Shown here: piece by piece, positions 52,923-62,343 of the stretch
Layout: each line of letters begins with the position of its first letter
Position numbering within the stretch: the stretch's first letter is position 1
Assembly (NCBI RefSeq): GCF_022811725.1
Contig: NZ_CP094527.1
Coordinates: 3,596,001 to 3,660,000, forward strand
DNA: 64,000 nucleotides
Reading direction: 5' to 3'
Origin: Mucilaginibacter sp. SMC90
GTDB lineage: Bacteria; Bacteroidota; Bacteroidia; Sphingobacteriales; Sphingobacteriaceae
The notes under the pieces: model-generated
The model's database searches: none
Seen by the model: the letters and a program-made list of their open reading frames with translations, nothing else
Told to the model about the DNA's origin: nothing
Made by a program: the position numbers and the translations under genes

Positions 52923-53987
52923 TTACGGAATAAGCCTTGCTTCCTTTAATTGTGCAAACAAGTCATAAAAGCTATCTTCTGTATCCTGATAAACGGTAAA
53001 GCCGAATTTGCGGCTTTTGGACATATCGGTCATCACTTCTATGGGCCTGCCGAGATCCAGGTCGGTATGCCACGGACTGGCGAGGCGGCTAAGTTCGGCT
53101 TCTTCCAAATTATACTTTTGCGCGATATTTTTCCAGATGTCGCTATCGTTCGCCATGGTTTGCTCTAAGGGATGAATGGTGCCGTCAAAACCTTGCGGTT
53201 CAATCGCAAAATACCGCGCCAACCGGTTCCATAAGCGGCTCCAGCGGAAGACATCGCCATTGACGATATTGAACGCTTGGTTACTGGCGGCATCGTTAGT
53301 CGATGCCCACATGAGTTGCGCGGCCAGTATCCTTGCGTCGGTCACATCGGATAAGCCGTTCCATTGGGCGGCAGAACCGGGAAAGATAAAAGGGCGGCCG
53401 GTTTCTTTGCAAATTGTTGCATAGACCGCCAGGGTTGTGCCGAGGTTCATCGCGTTACCCACGGCCTGGCCGATGACGGTATGCGGGCGGTGGATGCTCC
53501 AGCTAAAGCCGTCGCGTTCGGCGGCTGCATAGACCTCGTCCTCCTGGGCATAATAAAAATTCTCGATGGTCAGTCGCGGATGTTCTTCCCGCAGTGGGGT
53601 TTCCGGTAGAAAGCCTTCTTGTGCGTAAGCCTCGAACGGGCCTAAATAATGTTTCAGGCCGGTAACCAGCGCGACGTGCTGAACCGATCTTTTTGGAGAA
53701 AGCGCGTTGAGCAGATTGCGGATCATCAGGCTGTTCACCCGAATGTTCTCCGCCTCCGTATCATTTCGCATCCAGGTGGTGATGTAGACATGTGTCGGCG
53801 AAACAGCGGCTAAGGCCGACTGCAAGCTTGCTATATTTAAGAGGTCTGCCGCGACCGGGTTTAAACCCTCGATCGGTGCCGGATTCCGGGCCAGGCCGTA
53901 GGTTTCCCAGCCTTGTGCGATGAGTTGTTTGGCGAGGTTGCTACCGGCAATGCCGCTGGCACCGACGACTAAAGCGATATTGCCCAT
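52923..53987 (-). CDS. PRISE-like NAD(P)-dependent short-chain reductase
   Basis: The 354-residue protein has an N-terminal Rossmann motif VVGASGIAGSNLAKQLI and then the PRISE hallmarks VALVTGLKHYLGP and FYYAQEDEVY, with Lys and Tyr in the catalytic region. The group includes plant progesterone 5-beta-reductase and iridoid synthase, which reduce enones with NADPH. A detoxifying enone reductase is likely. It is coupled to the preceding 97-residue gene by a one-base overlap and convergent with the Fpg-like gene. Confidence 0.85.
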   Translation of the reverse strand: MGNIALVVGASGIAGSNLAKQLIAQGWETYGLARNPAPIEGLNPVAADLLNIASLQSALAAVSPTHVYITTWMRNDTEAENIRVNSLMIRNLLNALSPKRSVQHVALVTGLKHYLGPFEAYAQEGFLPETPLREEHPRLTIENFYYAQEDEVYAAAERDGFSWSIHRPHTVIGQAVGNAMNLGTTLAVYATICKETGRPFIFPGSAAQWNGLSDVTDARILAAQLMWASTNDAASNQAFNIVNGDVFRWSRLWNRLARYFAIEPQGFDGTIHPLEQTMANDSDIWKNIAQKYNLEEAELSRLASPWHTDLDLGRPIEVMTDMSKSRKFGFTVYQDTEDSFYDLFAQLKEARLIP

Positions 53988-54280
53988 TACCCAGCCTGTT
54001 GCGCCAAAAAACTGATCAGGTTCTCTTCCAATAATTCCGTATTATAGTCGGACTCCGTTGCCAATACATTAACCGTCAGTTCTACATCGGTCACGGTAAT
54101 ATTCAGCGCCGGTCCTTCGATCACTTCGGGAAAAGACACGTTGATCTCATCGAATACATGCGCGTATTCGATAGCAAGGTTGGAACCCAGTTTATCATTA
54201 ATATAGTCCGCGAAACCTGTTTTTAATACGTCAAACAGCTTTTCTGCGCTGAGTGGCTGCACATTTTTGATTGTTGCCAT
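53987..54280 (-). CDS. Hypothetical protein, 97 aa
   Basis: I do not recognise this 97-residue acidic protein (MATIKNVQPLSAEKLFDVLK). The middle alternates hydrophobic positions (GPALNITVTDVELTVNVLA), suggesting beta strands. Its stop overlaps the start of the PRISE-like gene by one base, so they are translated together. Confidence 0.65.
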   Translation of the reverse strand: MATIKNVQPLSAEKLFDVLKTGFADYINDKLGSNLAIEYAHVFDEINVSFPEVIEGPALNITVTDVELTVNVLATESDYNTELLEENLISFLAQQAG

Positions 54281-54513
54281 AGCCTATACAAGCGTTGGCA
54301 GTTAATTAAGTTTCATATACGGCCAAGTATATTTCATATAACGACTACTTATGAAAACAAAGTGTAGCCTGTGGCTTAATAACAACTGAGCGCTTTCTGG
54401 CACCAAAGCTCATTAAATTTCTATCGTTGTGCAGTGCAGCCTGTTAAGGATTAAAAGGCTTGGCCGGCCGATCACGGGCGGTTTATTGCAGTAGTGCTTA
54501 CCCATACCCGATT

Positions 54514-54888
54514 ATGCCCAAAAAATTATTGATCATTGAAGATGATCTGGATATTCAAGCGGTTCTTTACTACATTTTTGTGGAAGAAGGCTACGAGGTC
54601 GAACTTTCAGAGAACGGTGATGCCGCGGGGGATATGGCCGAGCCTTTCCCGGACCTGATCTTAATGGATGTCCAGCTTAAAGGCGCGTTAAAGAACGGGG
54701 ATGCGGTCTGTCTGCTCTTGAAATCGGTTGCCGCTACCCATGACCTGCCGGTTATCCTTTTGTCGGCCGAATGCGACCTGAACCTCATCTGTAAGGCTTG
54801 TGGTGCGGACGGTTTTTTGTGCAAGCCTTTTGATGTGGCCAGACTGACCGGCTTGGTAGCTGAGCTGATCGGAAAGGCTGCCGCCTAA
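54514..54888 (+). CDS. Single-domain response regulator (CheY-like)
   Basis: The ATG at 54514 gives 124 residues (MPKKLLIIEDDLDIQAVLYY) forming one receiver domain: phospho-acceptor Asp in LILMDVQLKGALKNGD, Ser in VILLSAE and Lys in GFLCKPFDVARL. Longer starts add an unlikely extension. No output domain and no adjacent kinase. It precedes acetate kinase by 128 bases. Confidence 0.88.
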   Translation: MPKKLLIIEDDLDIQAVLYYIFVEEGYEVELSENGDAAGDMAEPFPDLILMDVQLKGALKNGDAVCLLLKSVAATHDLPVILLSAECDLNLICKACGADGFLCKPFDVARLTGLVAELIGKAAA

Positions 54889-55016
54889 GTATAGTTCGTC
54901 TTTGCTCAAACATAAAACGGTTTGAGTGCTTGTTCAATTACATACTACACTACCTTTTCCCCGCTAACCGGTCCGGGGATTGGATCACCACCCCACCAGC
55001 CCGTAAAAAACTGATC

Positions 55017-56120
55017 ATGCGGGACACTCAAAATTTTGTTTTAGCCATCAATGCCGGTTCGTCCAGCGTGAAGTTCGCGCTTTATCAGTTGGGAGCCGAA
55101 GAAACTTTGCTCTTTTCCGGGAACACGGCCGATCTGCCGGCAGACCAGGATCTGATAGACTGGTTGCGGCAGCAGCCCGGTATCGGTCAGCTTTCCGCCA
55201 TCGCGCACCGGGTTGTCCATGGCATGGCACATACGCAGCCAGAAATGATCACACCGGCACTCATTGCGGAACTCAAAACCTATGTCAGTTATGATCCGGA
55301 ACATATGCCCGCTGAAATTAAACTGATCGAAGAATTTGTTGCCGCATTTCACGAAGTTAAACAAATGGCCTGCTTTGATACGATGTTTCATCAGACGATG
55401 CCGGCGGTGGCTACAACCATTGCTATCCCCGACAAATATCGCCAGCTGGGCTTACGCAGGTACGGGTTCCATGGTCTTTCTTATCAATACTTGTGCGAAT
55501 ATCTGGAACAGGTCAGTACAGCTATCCCACATGAAAATGTGGTAATAGCTCACCTGGGCAGCGGCGCCAGTGTGGCAGCCATCCAAAACGGGAAGAGCAT
55601 AGATACCAGCATGGGTTTTACACCGGGTGCGGGATTGGTCATGAGTACGCGCTGCGGTGATATGGACCCCGGCGTAGCCGCCTACCTCTTCCGGCAAGTC
55701 AAATCAGATAGTGAACAATTCAACCACCTGGTCAACCATGAATCTGGCCTGCTGTCGGTTTCAGGAACCAGTCCGGATATCAAAGAGCTGCTAAAGATCC
55801 GGGAGCAGGATGACCGGGCCGCTGATGCGATCAACTTGTTTTGTTACCAAGTCAGCAAATATATCGGGGCTTATGCCGCAGCAATTGGCGGCATCGACAC
55901 GCTTGTCTTTTCCGGCGGCATCGGCGAACACCTACCGGAAGTCCGCGGCCAGATCTGCCGCAAGCTGGGCTTCCTGGGCATCGAACTGGATAGCCGCCAG
56001 AATTTAATTAACGCCGAAGTTATTTCAACCGGCAAGACCCGAGTCTATGTGATACCCACCAACGAAGCCTTAATGATGGCCCGCTTAATTATGCGGGTTA
56101 TACCAAACGATAATAAATAA
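55017..56120 (+). CDS. ackA: Acetate kinase
   Basis: From the ATG at 55017 the protein is 367 residues (MRDTQNFVLAINAGSSSVKF). It contains NAGSSSVKFALYQ, HRVVHGM, AHLGSGASVAAIQNGKSIDTSMGFTPGAG, RCGDMDPG and FSGGIGEH, all hallmark acetate kinase motifs. RYGFHGLSYQYL replaces the usual HGTSH. It converts acetyl phosphate plus ADP to acetate plus ATP. Phosphoketolase follows after 6 bases and supplies acetyl phosphate. Confidence 0.95.
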   Translation: MRDTQNFVLAINAGSSSVKFALYQLGAEETLLFSGNTADLPADQDLIDWLRQQPGIGQLSAIAHRVVHGMAHTQPEMITPALIAELKTYVSYDPEHMPAEIKLIEEFVAAFHEVKQMACFDTMFHQTMPAVATTIAIPDKYRQLGLRRYGFHGLSYQYLCEYLEQVSTAIPHENVVIAHLGSGASVAAIQNGKSIDTSMGFTPGAGLVMSTRCGDMDPGVAAYLFRQVKSDSEQFNHLVNHESGLLSVSGTSPDIKELLKIREQDDRAADAINLFCYQVSKYIGAYAAAIGGIDTLVFSGGIGEHLPEVRGQICRKLGFLGIELDSRQNLINAEVISTGKTRVYVIPTNEALMMARLIMRVIPNDNK

Positions 56121-56126
56121 AAAGAT

Positions 56127-58517
56127 ATGGAAACTGTATTGATTAACCCTGAACAGGATACCCTAACGGATGAGCTTTTGCAAAAAATAGATGCTTACTG
56201 GCGCGCGGCTAACTACCTGTCGGTCGGGCAGCTCTACCTGCGGCATAATCCTTTGCTCAAAAAACCGCTGCTGCTGGAGCATGTCAAAGCCATGCTGCTG
56301 GGCCACTGGGGAACGACGCCCGGACAGAACTTTATTTATACCCACCTGAACCGGGTAATCAAGCGCTTTGACCTGGAAATTATTTACATCTCCGGGCCTG
56401 GCCATGGCGGGCCGGCGGTAGTAGCCTCCACTTACCTGGAAGGAACCTACAGTGAAGTTTACCCGGATATTTCGCAGGATGAGGAAGGCTTGCAGAAATT
56501 GTTTACGCAGTTTTCTTATCCAGGCGGGATCTCCAGCCATGCTTCGCCCCAGACACCCGGTTCTATCCATGAAGGCGGGGAACTGGGGTATTCATTAAGC
56601 CACGCTTTTGGGGCAGTGCTGGATAACCCCGAACTGATCGCGGCCTGCGTGGTGGGTGACGGCGAGGCCGAGACGGGCCCGCTGGCTACGGCTTGGCATT
56701 CCAATAAATTCCTGAACCCGTTAACTGATGGTGTGGTGCTGCCTATTCTGCATTTGAATGGCTATAAGATCTCTAATCCTACGGTTCTGGCGCGGATCAC
56801 TCATGAAGAACTGGAACAGTTATTTATGGGATATGGCTGGACACCTTATTTCGTGGAAGGCGACGACCCAATGCTGATGCATGAAGCCATGGCGAATACC
56901 TTAGAAAAGGTTATCACCCAGATCCACCAGATCAAATGCGATGCGAAAGCGAACGGCCTGACCGAAAGAGCGCGCTGGCCGATGATCGTGCTGCGCTCGC
57001 CAAAAGGCTGGACCGGGCCAAAAGAAGTAGACGGGTTTAAAATAGAGGGTAACTTCCGCGCGCACCAGATCCCGCTGGCGGTTTCCGCATCGGCACCGCC
57101 TGAACATTTGCAAATGCTGGAAGATTGGATGAAAAGTTACCGGCCGGAAGAACTTTTTAATGCAGCGGGTACCTTAAATGCGGATCTGCAGGAATTGGCA
57201 CCACAAGGTTCGAGGCGCATGGGCGCCAATCCTCATGCGAATGGCGGGCAGCTCTTAAAACAATTGCATTTGCCGGATTTCCGGGAATATGCTACTGAAG
57301 TAGGTTCGCCGGGCTGCGCCGGTGAAGGCGATACATATGTTTCCAGCCGTTTTCTGCGGGACATTATTAAAGCCAATGGCCAGGAACGGAACTTCCGCAT
57401 TTTCGGGCCGGATGAAACGGTTTCCAATAGGTTCGATGTGATCTTTGAAGCGACGAACCGCCAATGGGAAGGACCGGTCCTGAATACAGACGAGTTCCAG
57501 GCTACCGATGGCCGGGTGATGGAAATGCTGAGCGAACACCAGTGCGAGGGTTGGCTGGAGGGCTACCTGCTTACCGGCAGGCACGGCTTATTCAATTGCT
57601 ATGAAGCCTTTATCCATATCGTCGATTCCATGTTTAACCAGCACGCCAAATGGTTAAAAGCCAGTTCGGAATTGCCTTGGAGACGAAATATCGCCTCATT
57701 AAATATCCTGCTGACCTCTACCGTTTGGCGGCAGGACCATAACGGTTTTACGCACCAGGACCCAGGCTTTATCGATCATGTGGTGAATAAGAAAGCAACC
57801 ATCGTGCGGGTCTATTTACCGCCGGATGCCAACTGTTTGTTATCGGTAATGGACCATTGCCTGCGCAGTGTGCAATACGTGAATGTGATCGTCGCAGGTA
57901 AACATCCCGCACCGCAATGGCTTACAATGGAGCAGGCTATCGATCATTGTACCCGAGGTATCGGCATCTGGAATTTCGCCAGCAATGATCAGGAAGCGGA
58001 GCCCGATGTAGTGATGGCCTGCAGCGGCGATGTTCCGACATTGGAAACATTAGCAGCTGTATCTATTATTCGGGAACATTTGCCCGAAATTAATATCAGG
58101 GTCATCAACGTGGTTGACCTATTCAAACTACAAAAAAGCAGCGAACACAGTCATGGCCTGGCTGATAGCGCCTATAACGAATTGTTCACGATGGACAAGC
58201 CGGTGATTTTTGCGTTTCACGGTTATCCCTGGTTAGTGCACCGTTTGACCTATAACCGGGCGAATAATGCTTACATGCACGTCAGGGGTTACAAAGAGGA
58301 AGGTACGATCACCACTTCATTTGATATGACCGTACTCAACGAGATGGATCGTTTCCACTTGGCTATGGATGTCATCGACCGCTTGCCCCAAACAGGCAGC
58401 AAGGGCGTTCACCTGAAGCAACAATTGCTGGACAAGCTGATCGAGCATAAACATTATATCGGCGCGAACGGAAAAGATATGCCGGAGATACTGGACTGGC
58501 AATGGAAAAATGACTAA
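56127..58517 (+). CDS. xfp: Xylulose-5-phosphate/fructose-6-phosphate phosphoketolase
   Basis: The 796-residue protein has the phosphoketolase signatures: [59 protein letters not shown] and [19 protein letters not shown] (thiamine diphosphate region). It cleaves xylulose 5-phosphate (and often fructose 6-phosphate) to acetyl phosphate plus glyceraldehyde 3-phosphate (or erythrose 4-phosphate). With acetate kinase 6 bases upstream and transaldolase elsewhere in the window, it forms a carbon-efficient bypass. Confidence 0.96.
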   Translation: METVLINPEQDTLTDELLQKIDAYWRAANYLSVGQLYLRHNPLLKKPLLLEHVKAMLLGHWGTTPGQNFIYTHLNRVIKRFDLEIIYISGPGHGGPAVVASTYLEGTYSEVYPDISQDEEGLQKLFTQFSYPGGISSHASPQTPGSIHEGGELGYSLSHAFGAVLDNPELIAACVVGDGEAETGPLATAWHSNKFLNPLTDGVVLPILHLNGYKISNPTVLARITHEELEQLFMGYGWTPYFVEGDDPMLMHEAMANTLEKVITQIHQIKCDAKANGLTERARWPMIVLRSPKGWTGPKEVDGFKIEGNFRAHQIPLAVSASAPPEHLQMLEDWMKSYRPEELFNAAGTLNADLQELAPQGSRRMGANPHANGGQLLKQLHLPDFREYATEVGSPGCAGEGDTYVSSRFLRDIIKANGQERNFRIFGPDETVSNRFDVIFEATNRQWEGPVLNTDEFQATDGRVMEMLSEHQCEGWLEGYLLTGRHGLFNCYEAFIHIVDSMFNQHAKWLKASSELPWRRNIASLNILLTSTVWRQDHNGFTHQDPGFIDHVVNKKATIVRVYLPPDANCLLSVMDHCLRSVQYVNVIVAGKHPAPQWLTMEQAIDHCTRGIGIWNFASNDQEAEPDVVMACSGDVPTLETLAAVSIIREHLPEINIRVINVVDLFKLQKSSEHSHGLADSAYNELFTMDKPVIFAFHGYPWLVHRLTYNRANNAYMHVRGYKEEGTITTSFDMTVLNEMDRFHLAMDVIDRLPQTGSKGVHLKQQLLDKLIEHKHYIGANGKDMPEILDWQWKND

Positions 58518-58532
58518 TTAAAATATACGATC

Positions 58533-58778
58533 ATGGAAGAAAACACCAAAGACCAGTCTGTACTGGACCACATTAAACAGCTGACCGAGAAGGAGGAAGA
58601 CCTGTATGGCAACCCGGACCTGAGTGAGGACGATATCAAAGAACTACATTCGGTGCAGTCCAAACTTGACCAGTATTGGGACCTGCTGCGCCAACGCCGG
58701 GCATTCCGGGATGCGGGGGATGATCCAAACCGGGCGAAAATGCGTTCGAGCGAAACCATCGAAAACTACAAAGAATAA
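58533..58778 (+). CDS. DUF2630 protein, 81 aa
   Basis: The 81-residue protein matches DUF2630: VLDHIKQLTEKEEDLYG, LHSVQSKLDQYWDLLRQRRAFRDAGDDPNRAKMRSSETIENY, with the conserved LDQ-WDLLRQRRA-R-AG-DP core. It is helical and cytoplasmic, function unknown. It follows phosphoketolase by 15 bases and precedes exonuclease III by 16 bases, so it is part of that transcript. Confidence 0.8.
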   Translation: MEENTKDQSVLDHIKQLTEKEEDLYGNPDLSEDDIKELHSVQSKLDQYWDLLRQRRAFRDAGDDPNRAKMRSSETIENYKE

Positions 58779-58794
58779 GAAGTGTTATCATAGG

Positions 58795-59571
58795 GTGAAG
58801 ATCGCAACCTATAATATTAATGGCATCAATGGCCGTATTGAAAACCTGCTGCGCTGGCTGGCGGAGGCCAGGCCGGACGTGGTGTGTTTGCAGGAGCTGA
58901 AGTGCGAGGATCACAAGTTTCCTGAACGGGCTTTGCTGGATGCGGGTTATCATGCGATCTGGCAGGGTCAGAAAAGCTGGAACGGGGTGGCGATCCTTTC
59001 CCGATACGGAGAAATTCAGGAAACCCGTCGCGGTTTGGAGGGCGAGGATGAAGATCTGCACAGCCGGTATATCGAAGCGTTTATCAATGGCGTCGTGATC
59101 GGTTGTTTGTATTTGCCGAATGGTAATCCTTTTCCAGGGCCAAAATTTGATTATAAGCTGCGGTGGATCAAAAGGTTGCAGGGGCATGCCGATAAATTAT
59201 TGGGCTTTGGTTTACCGGTCGCGCTGATCGGTGACTATAATATCATGCCTACGGAAGTGGATACGTATAAACCAGAAAAGTACGTCGAAAATGCTTTGTT
59301 CAGACCGGAGGCGCGCATGCTGTGGCTGGCGTTGATCAAGTCGGGCTGGACAGACGCGATCCGTAAGTTATATCCTGATAAACGTTTTTATACTTTTTGG
59401 GATTATTTGCGGAATGCTTATGGCCGGGATGCGGGTCTGCGGTTAGATCATTTTCTGCTGAATGATGTTTTGCTTAGCCGGCTATCATCGGCTGCCGTCG
59501 ATAAGCATGTTCGCGGCTGGGATCATTCCAGCGACCATGCGCCGGTGTGGATCGAACTGGAAGCGTTGTAA
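58795..59571 (+). CDS. xth: Exodeoxyribonuclease III
   Basis: A GTG start at 58795 gives 258 residues (VKIATYNINGINGRIENLLR), matching the family N-terminus. It contains VCLQELKCEDHKFPE (catalytic Glu), GDYNIMP, DAIRKLYPDKRFYTFWDY, LRLDHFLLN and SSDHAPVWIEL (catalytic His), the full ExoIII set. It removes 3' blocks and acts as an AP endonuclease, so it can complete repair started by the Fpg-like glycosylases. A terminator follows directly. Confidence 0.95.
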   Translation: MKIATYNINGINGRIENLLRWLAEARPDVVCLQELKCEDHKFPERALLDAGYHAIWQGQKSWNGVAILSRYGEIQETRRGLEGEDEDLHSRYIEAFINGVVIGCLYLPNGNPFPGPKFDYKLRWIKRLQGHADKLLGFGLPVALIGDYNIMPTEVDTYKPEKYVENALFRPEARMLWLALIKSGWTDAIRKLYPDKRFYTFWDYLRNAYGRDAGLRLDHFLLNDVLLSRLSSAAVDKHVRGWDHSSDHAPVWIELEAL

Positions 59572-59575
59572 AAAA

Positions 59576-59600
59576 GGCCGCCCATTTTACCGGGACGGCC
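59576..59600. terminator. Terminator between xth and convergent gene
   Basis: GGCCGCCC (59576-59583) pairs with GGGACGGCC (59592-59600) with one bulge, preceded by an A-run and usable in both directions. It lies between two convergent genes. Confidence 0.78.
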
Positions 59601-59628
59601 CTACCTCTACACTATTCAACCTTTTTCT

Positions 59629-60111
59629 TTATTTCTTTTTGCGTATCCAGGCAACTAATACGACGCCGATGACCGCTGCTGTAGCTGCCTTTTTAAGGAG
59701 GCCGGTGCGGTTGTATTTCCATTCCATGGCCAGGCCGCGTTCTTTGATGAAGTTGGGTAAATGGCCGGTGCCGATGTCTGCTATAAGACCTTCGAATACG
59801 TTGACCCGGTCAGCCAGGATCAGGGGTATCCAATGCCGGTAACGGTCCTCGCTGTGCTGGAAAGCATAGCGGCGGATCATGCCGCTCAAGCCCGAGGGCG
59901 GTACAGCAGTACCGAAAACACGGGTCATCGCCGGCCGTTCATTGGACATCAGGATCTCCACGTCCTGTGGCTGATGTTCGGCGCGTTCGTAATTGATCCG
60001 ACTATGATCATCCCCGGTATAATTTTTCATCGGGTAGGTCGGTTCGTTTTCCGGGTCGGCATCCATGCCCCAGCCGGGTATATTTTTATAGTCTTCGTTT
60101 TGCGTTATCAT
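59629..60111 (-). CDS. Hypothetical protein with C-terminal membrane helix, 160 aa
   Basis: I do not recognise a characterised family. The first ~60 residues are hydrophilic (NYTGDDHSRINYERAEHQPQ), the centre contains RVFGTAVPPSGLSGMIRRYAFQHSEDRYRHW, and the C-terminus has a short membrane helix (AATAAVIGVVLVAWIRKKK). It overlaps the upstream alcohol dehydrogenase gene by four bases. Tail-anchored topology is likely. Confidence 0.7.
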   Translation of the reverse strand: MITQNEDYKNIPGWGMDADPENEPTYPMKNYTGDDHSRINYERAEHQPQDVEILMSNERPAMTRVFGTAVPPSGLSGMIRRYAFQHSEDRYRHWIPLILADRVNVFEGLIADIGTGHLPNFIKERGLAMEWKYNRTGLLKKAATAAVIGVVLVAWIRKKK

Positions 60112-61247
60112 GGGATCAATACGGTTTTGATACAGTTATCCAGTTTGGATGAGAACAGGCGGTAAGCGTCTGCGACTTCGGCTAAGGGAACACGGTGGGT
60201 AATTAACTCTTTAGGGCTTAACCTGCCCGACAGCACATGGTCGATCAGTTTGGGCAGGAGGCGTTTAACCGAAGCCTGGTTGGCGCGGATGGTGATGCCT
60301 TTGTTGACAATATTTCCAATGGGCGCAAGATTGAACGGGGGGCCGTAAACACCAACCACCGAGACAATACCGCCTTTCTTTACGGAATTAATGGCCCATT
60401 GAAAAGCGGTGGCTGCACCGGCCTGCATTAAAGTAACGCGGCCGCTGAAGGTTTGCAAAGTATTGCCTTCGGCTTCACAACCCACGCAGTCAATGCAAAC
60501 GTCCGCTCCATACCAGTCGGTAAGTTTTTTCAGGAAAACGACCGGGTCAGCCATCTCTTTAAAATTATAAGCTTCGCATTTGGCGTAATTCCGGGCGAAT
60601 TCTAATCGGTAATCGATATGGTCGATGATGATGACGCGTGCCGGCCCGAAGAACCAGGCGCAACGCGCAGCCATGATACCGATCGGACCTGCGCCAAAAA
60701 CAACGACCGTATCGCCCTCTTTAATACCCCCCATCTCTGCGGCCTGATAACCGGTGGGTACCACGTCAGTTAAGAGCACGGCATCGTCCGGGTCCATCTC
60801 AGCCGGAATGACCGTAGGGCCCACATCGGCATAGGGTACGCGCACATATTCGGCCTGGCCGCCATCATAGCCGCCGGCCGTATGCGAGTAACCAAAAATG
60901 CCGCCGACGGCCGTGGCCATCGGGTTGGATTCATGGCAGTTCCCGAAAAGTCCCTGCTTGCAAAAATTACATTTGCCACAGGCGACATTAAAAGGCACCA
61001 AAACCTGGTCGCCGACCTTCAGTTTTTGCACCAGCGGGCCTACTTCTTCGACAATGCCAGTAAATTCATGGCCGAAAGTGGAGCCGACACGCGTGTCGGG
61101 CACCATGCCATGGTATAAATGCAGGTCCGAGCCGCAAATGCAGCTGCGGGTCACGCGAATGATGGCATCTTCGGGATGCAGGATCTCCGGCATGGGTTTA
61201 TCCACGGTCCGGATGCGGTAAGGACCGCGGTAGTTCATTGCTAACAT
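60108..61247 (-). CDS. Zinc-dependent alcohol dehydrogenase (medium-chain, formaldehyde-dehydrogenase-like)
   Basis: The 379-residue protein has the catalytic-zinc CGSDLH and GHEFTGIV motifs, a structural-zinc cluster CGKCNFCKQGLFGNC, and the Rossmann motif VVFGAGPIGIMAARCA. Length and the insert near ~110-150 match the glutathione-independent formaldehyde dehydrogenase-like branch. It oxidises an alcohol or aldehyde with NAD(P). It sits in the minus-strand string headed by the 61-bp element and is coupled to the next gene by a four-base overlap. Confidence 0.92.
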   Translation of the reverse strand: MLAMNYRGPYRIRTVDKPMPEILHPEDAIIRVTRSCICGSDLHLYHGMVPDTRVGSTFGHEFTGIVEEVGPLVQKLKVGDQVLVPFNVACGKCNFCKQGLFGNCHESNPMATAVGGIFGYSHTAGGYDGGQAEYVRVPYADVGPTVIPAEMDPDDAVLLTDVVPTGYQAAEMGGIKEGDTVVVFGAGPIGIMAARCAWFFGPARVIIIDHIDYRLEFARNYAKCEAYNFKEMADPVVFLKKLTDWYGADVCIDCVGCEAEGNTLQTFSGRVTLMQAGAATAFQWAINSVKKGGIVSVVGVYGPPFNLAPIGNIVNKGITIRANQASVKRLLPKLIDHVLSGRLSPKELITHRVPLAEVADAYRLFSSKLDNCIKTVLIP

Positions 61248-61274
61248 ATTTTATTTTTAGGACTAGTTTTATCA

Positions 61275-61427
61275 TTAACCCGCACTGCTGTCATCAGCAA
61301 TGTCATCGGACGGGTACTTTTTGGTTTCGCCATTATCAAGTTTAACTTCGACCTGGTCGCCGGTCGCTTCCAGTACTTCTCCCTTTCCCTCGGGTGTAGT
61401 TACGCGTTGTCCTTTTAAATGGCTCAT
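61275..61427 (-). CDS. Small KOW-like protein, 50 aa (paralogue of 17241-17393)
   Basis: A 50-residue frame from ATG 61427 (MSHLKGQRVTTPEGKGEVLE) to TAA 61275, ending DDSSAG. It aligns end to end with the protein at 17241-17393. The GEVLE..GDQVEVKLDNGE core suggests a small beta-barrel. It lies between a membrane protein gene and the alcohol dehydrogenase, all downstream of the second copy of the 61-bp element. Confidence 0.75.
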   Translation of the reverse strand: MSHLKGQRVTTPEGKGEVLEATGDQVEVKLDNGETKKYPSDDIADDSSAG

Positions 61428-61439
61428 GATCTTAAATTT

Positions 61440-61805
61440 TTAGTGTCGTTTGGCGGCGATGAGTGAAAGGCTGCCGACGATAAGGCCCGTGAGGCCCATG
61501 GCCAAAAAAGTAAGCATCGCCGGTTTGTCTTTTTTGATGGCGGGCACCTGGCTGACGGCCAAGGCTAATACCCCCGATGCCAGGTCGAGCGACGCATGGA
61601 TACGATAAGGTATCAGTTTCCAGATGCCCCATTCCGCTTTTGTACACAGACTGTAGCTTAAGGCAGATAAAGCAAAGCCCTGGCAGAGGTACGCGGCAGG
61701 CTTGTTATAGCGGAATCCCGCTAATACGGGTGCGGCCAGTACCAAGGGTACATAGCTATAGTCGGCATAGACGTGTTGTTTTTGGGGTATCCCTTTGAAA
61801 TGCAT
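61440..61805 (-). CDS. Membrane protein, 121 aa
   Basis: The 121 residues contain about four hydrophobic segments, including VPLVLAAPVLAGF, LSALSYSLCT, ASGVLALAVSQVP and LTFLAMGLTGLIVGSLSLIA. This resembles SPW-type/DoxX-like small membrane proteins in shape, but I cannot assign a family. It is the first gene after the 61-bp element on the minus strand and lies 12 bases upstream of the 50-residue protein. Confidence 0.7.
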   Translation of the reverse strand: MHFKGIPQKQHVYADYSYVPLVLAAPVLAGFRYNKPAAYLCQGFALSALSYSLCTKAEWGIWKLIPYRIHASLDLASGVLALAVSQVPAIKKDKPAMLTFLAMGLTGLIVGSLSLIAAKRH

Positions 61806-61825
61806 GATGGCCTTTCGGTCAAGGT

Positions 61826-61886
61826 TGCAATTACGGTGCCCCGTATCTTGAATTAAATAAATTAAATATAAATTAATTTAAAACAA
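61826..61886 (-). promoter_or_regulatory. 61-bp conserved upstream element, copy 2
   Basis: Read on the minus strand, it begins TTGTTTTAAATTAATTT and ends GTAATTGCA, aligning without gaps to 17124-17184 (53 of 61 identical). It ends 20 bases upstream of the membrane protein start, so the GTAATTGCA end lies at promoter or leader distance. Candidate shared stress promoter. Confidence 0.6.
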
Positions 61887-61938
61887 AATATAAACCGGGA
61901 TAAGCCTCACATTATGGACTTGGCTTTGTTCCTAAATC

Positions 61939-62343
61939 ATGGAACAAAGAAGTAAATGGAAAAAGATCGTTCTGATCGCCGGCTTGGTGGTCATCGCTAT
62001 ATTGGCCGGTATATTTTATTACCGGTATGAATTCGTATTTGGTGACGGCACGAAAGCCGGTACGGTGAATTATTTTGTCCATAAGGGCTATATGTTCAAA
62101 ACCTACGAAGGGCGGCTCATCCAGAGCGGTATCCGCACGCCGGTGCAGGGCAGCATCCAATCGAATGAATTTATGTTTTCGGTAATCGATGCGCATGTGG
62201 CGGATATCCTAAATAAAAATGCGGGTGCTTACCTGGAACTGCATTACAAAGAATACCTGCACACGCTGCCCTGGCGCGGCGTGAGTGTGTTCGTCGTTGA
62301 CAGCGTGATGGCGATCAAGCCGGTTAGTCCAACGCAGCCCTAA
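61939..62343 (+). CDS. Conserved Bacteroidetes single-pass membrane protein, 134 aa
   Basis: The 134-residue protein has an N-terminal membrane helix (KIVLIAGLVVIAILAGIFYY) and an external domain with FVHKGYMFKTYEGRL and LELHYKEYLHTLPWRG. I recall this family being auto-labelled 6-phosphogluconate dehydrogenase in databases, which the sequence does not support. It overlaps the MFS transporter start by one base, so the two are co-translated. Confidence 0.75.
   Translation: MEQRSKWKKIVLIAGLVVIAILAGIFYYRYEFVFGDGTKAGTVNYFVHKGYMFKTYEGRLIQSGIRTPVQGSIQSNEFMFSVIDAHVADILNKNAGAYLELHYKEYLHTLPWRGVSVFVVDSVMAIKPVSPTQP

Noticed and set aside
61939..62343. 6-phosphogluconate dehydrogenase label for the 134-residue protein
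   Set aside because: The protein is far too short and has a membrane helix, with no dinucleotide-binding motif.
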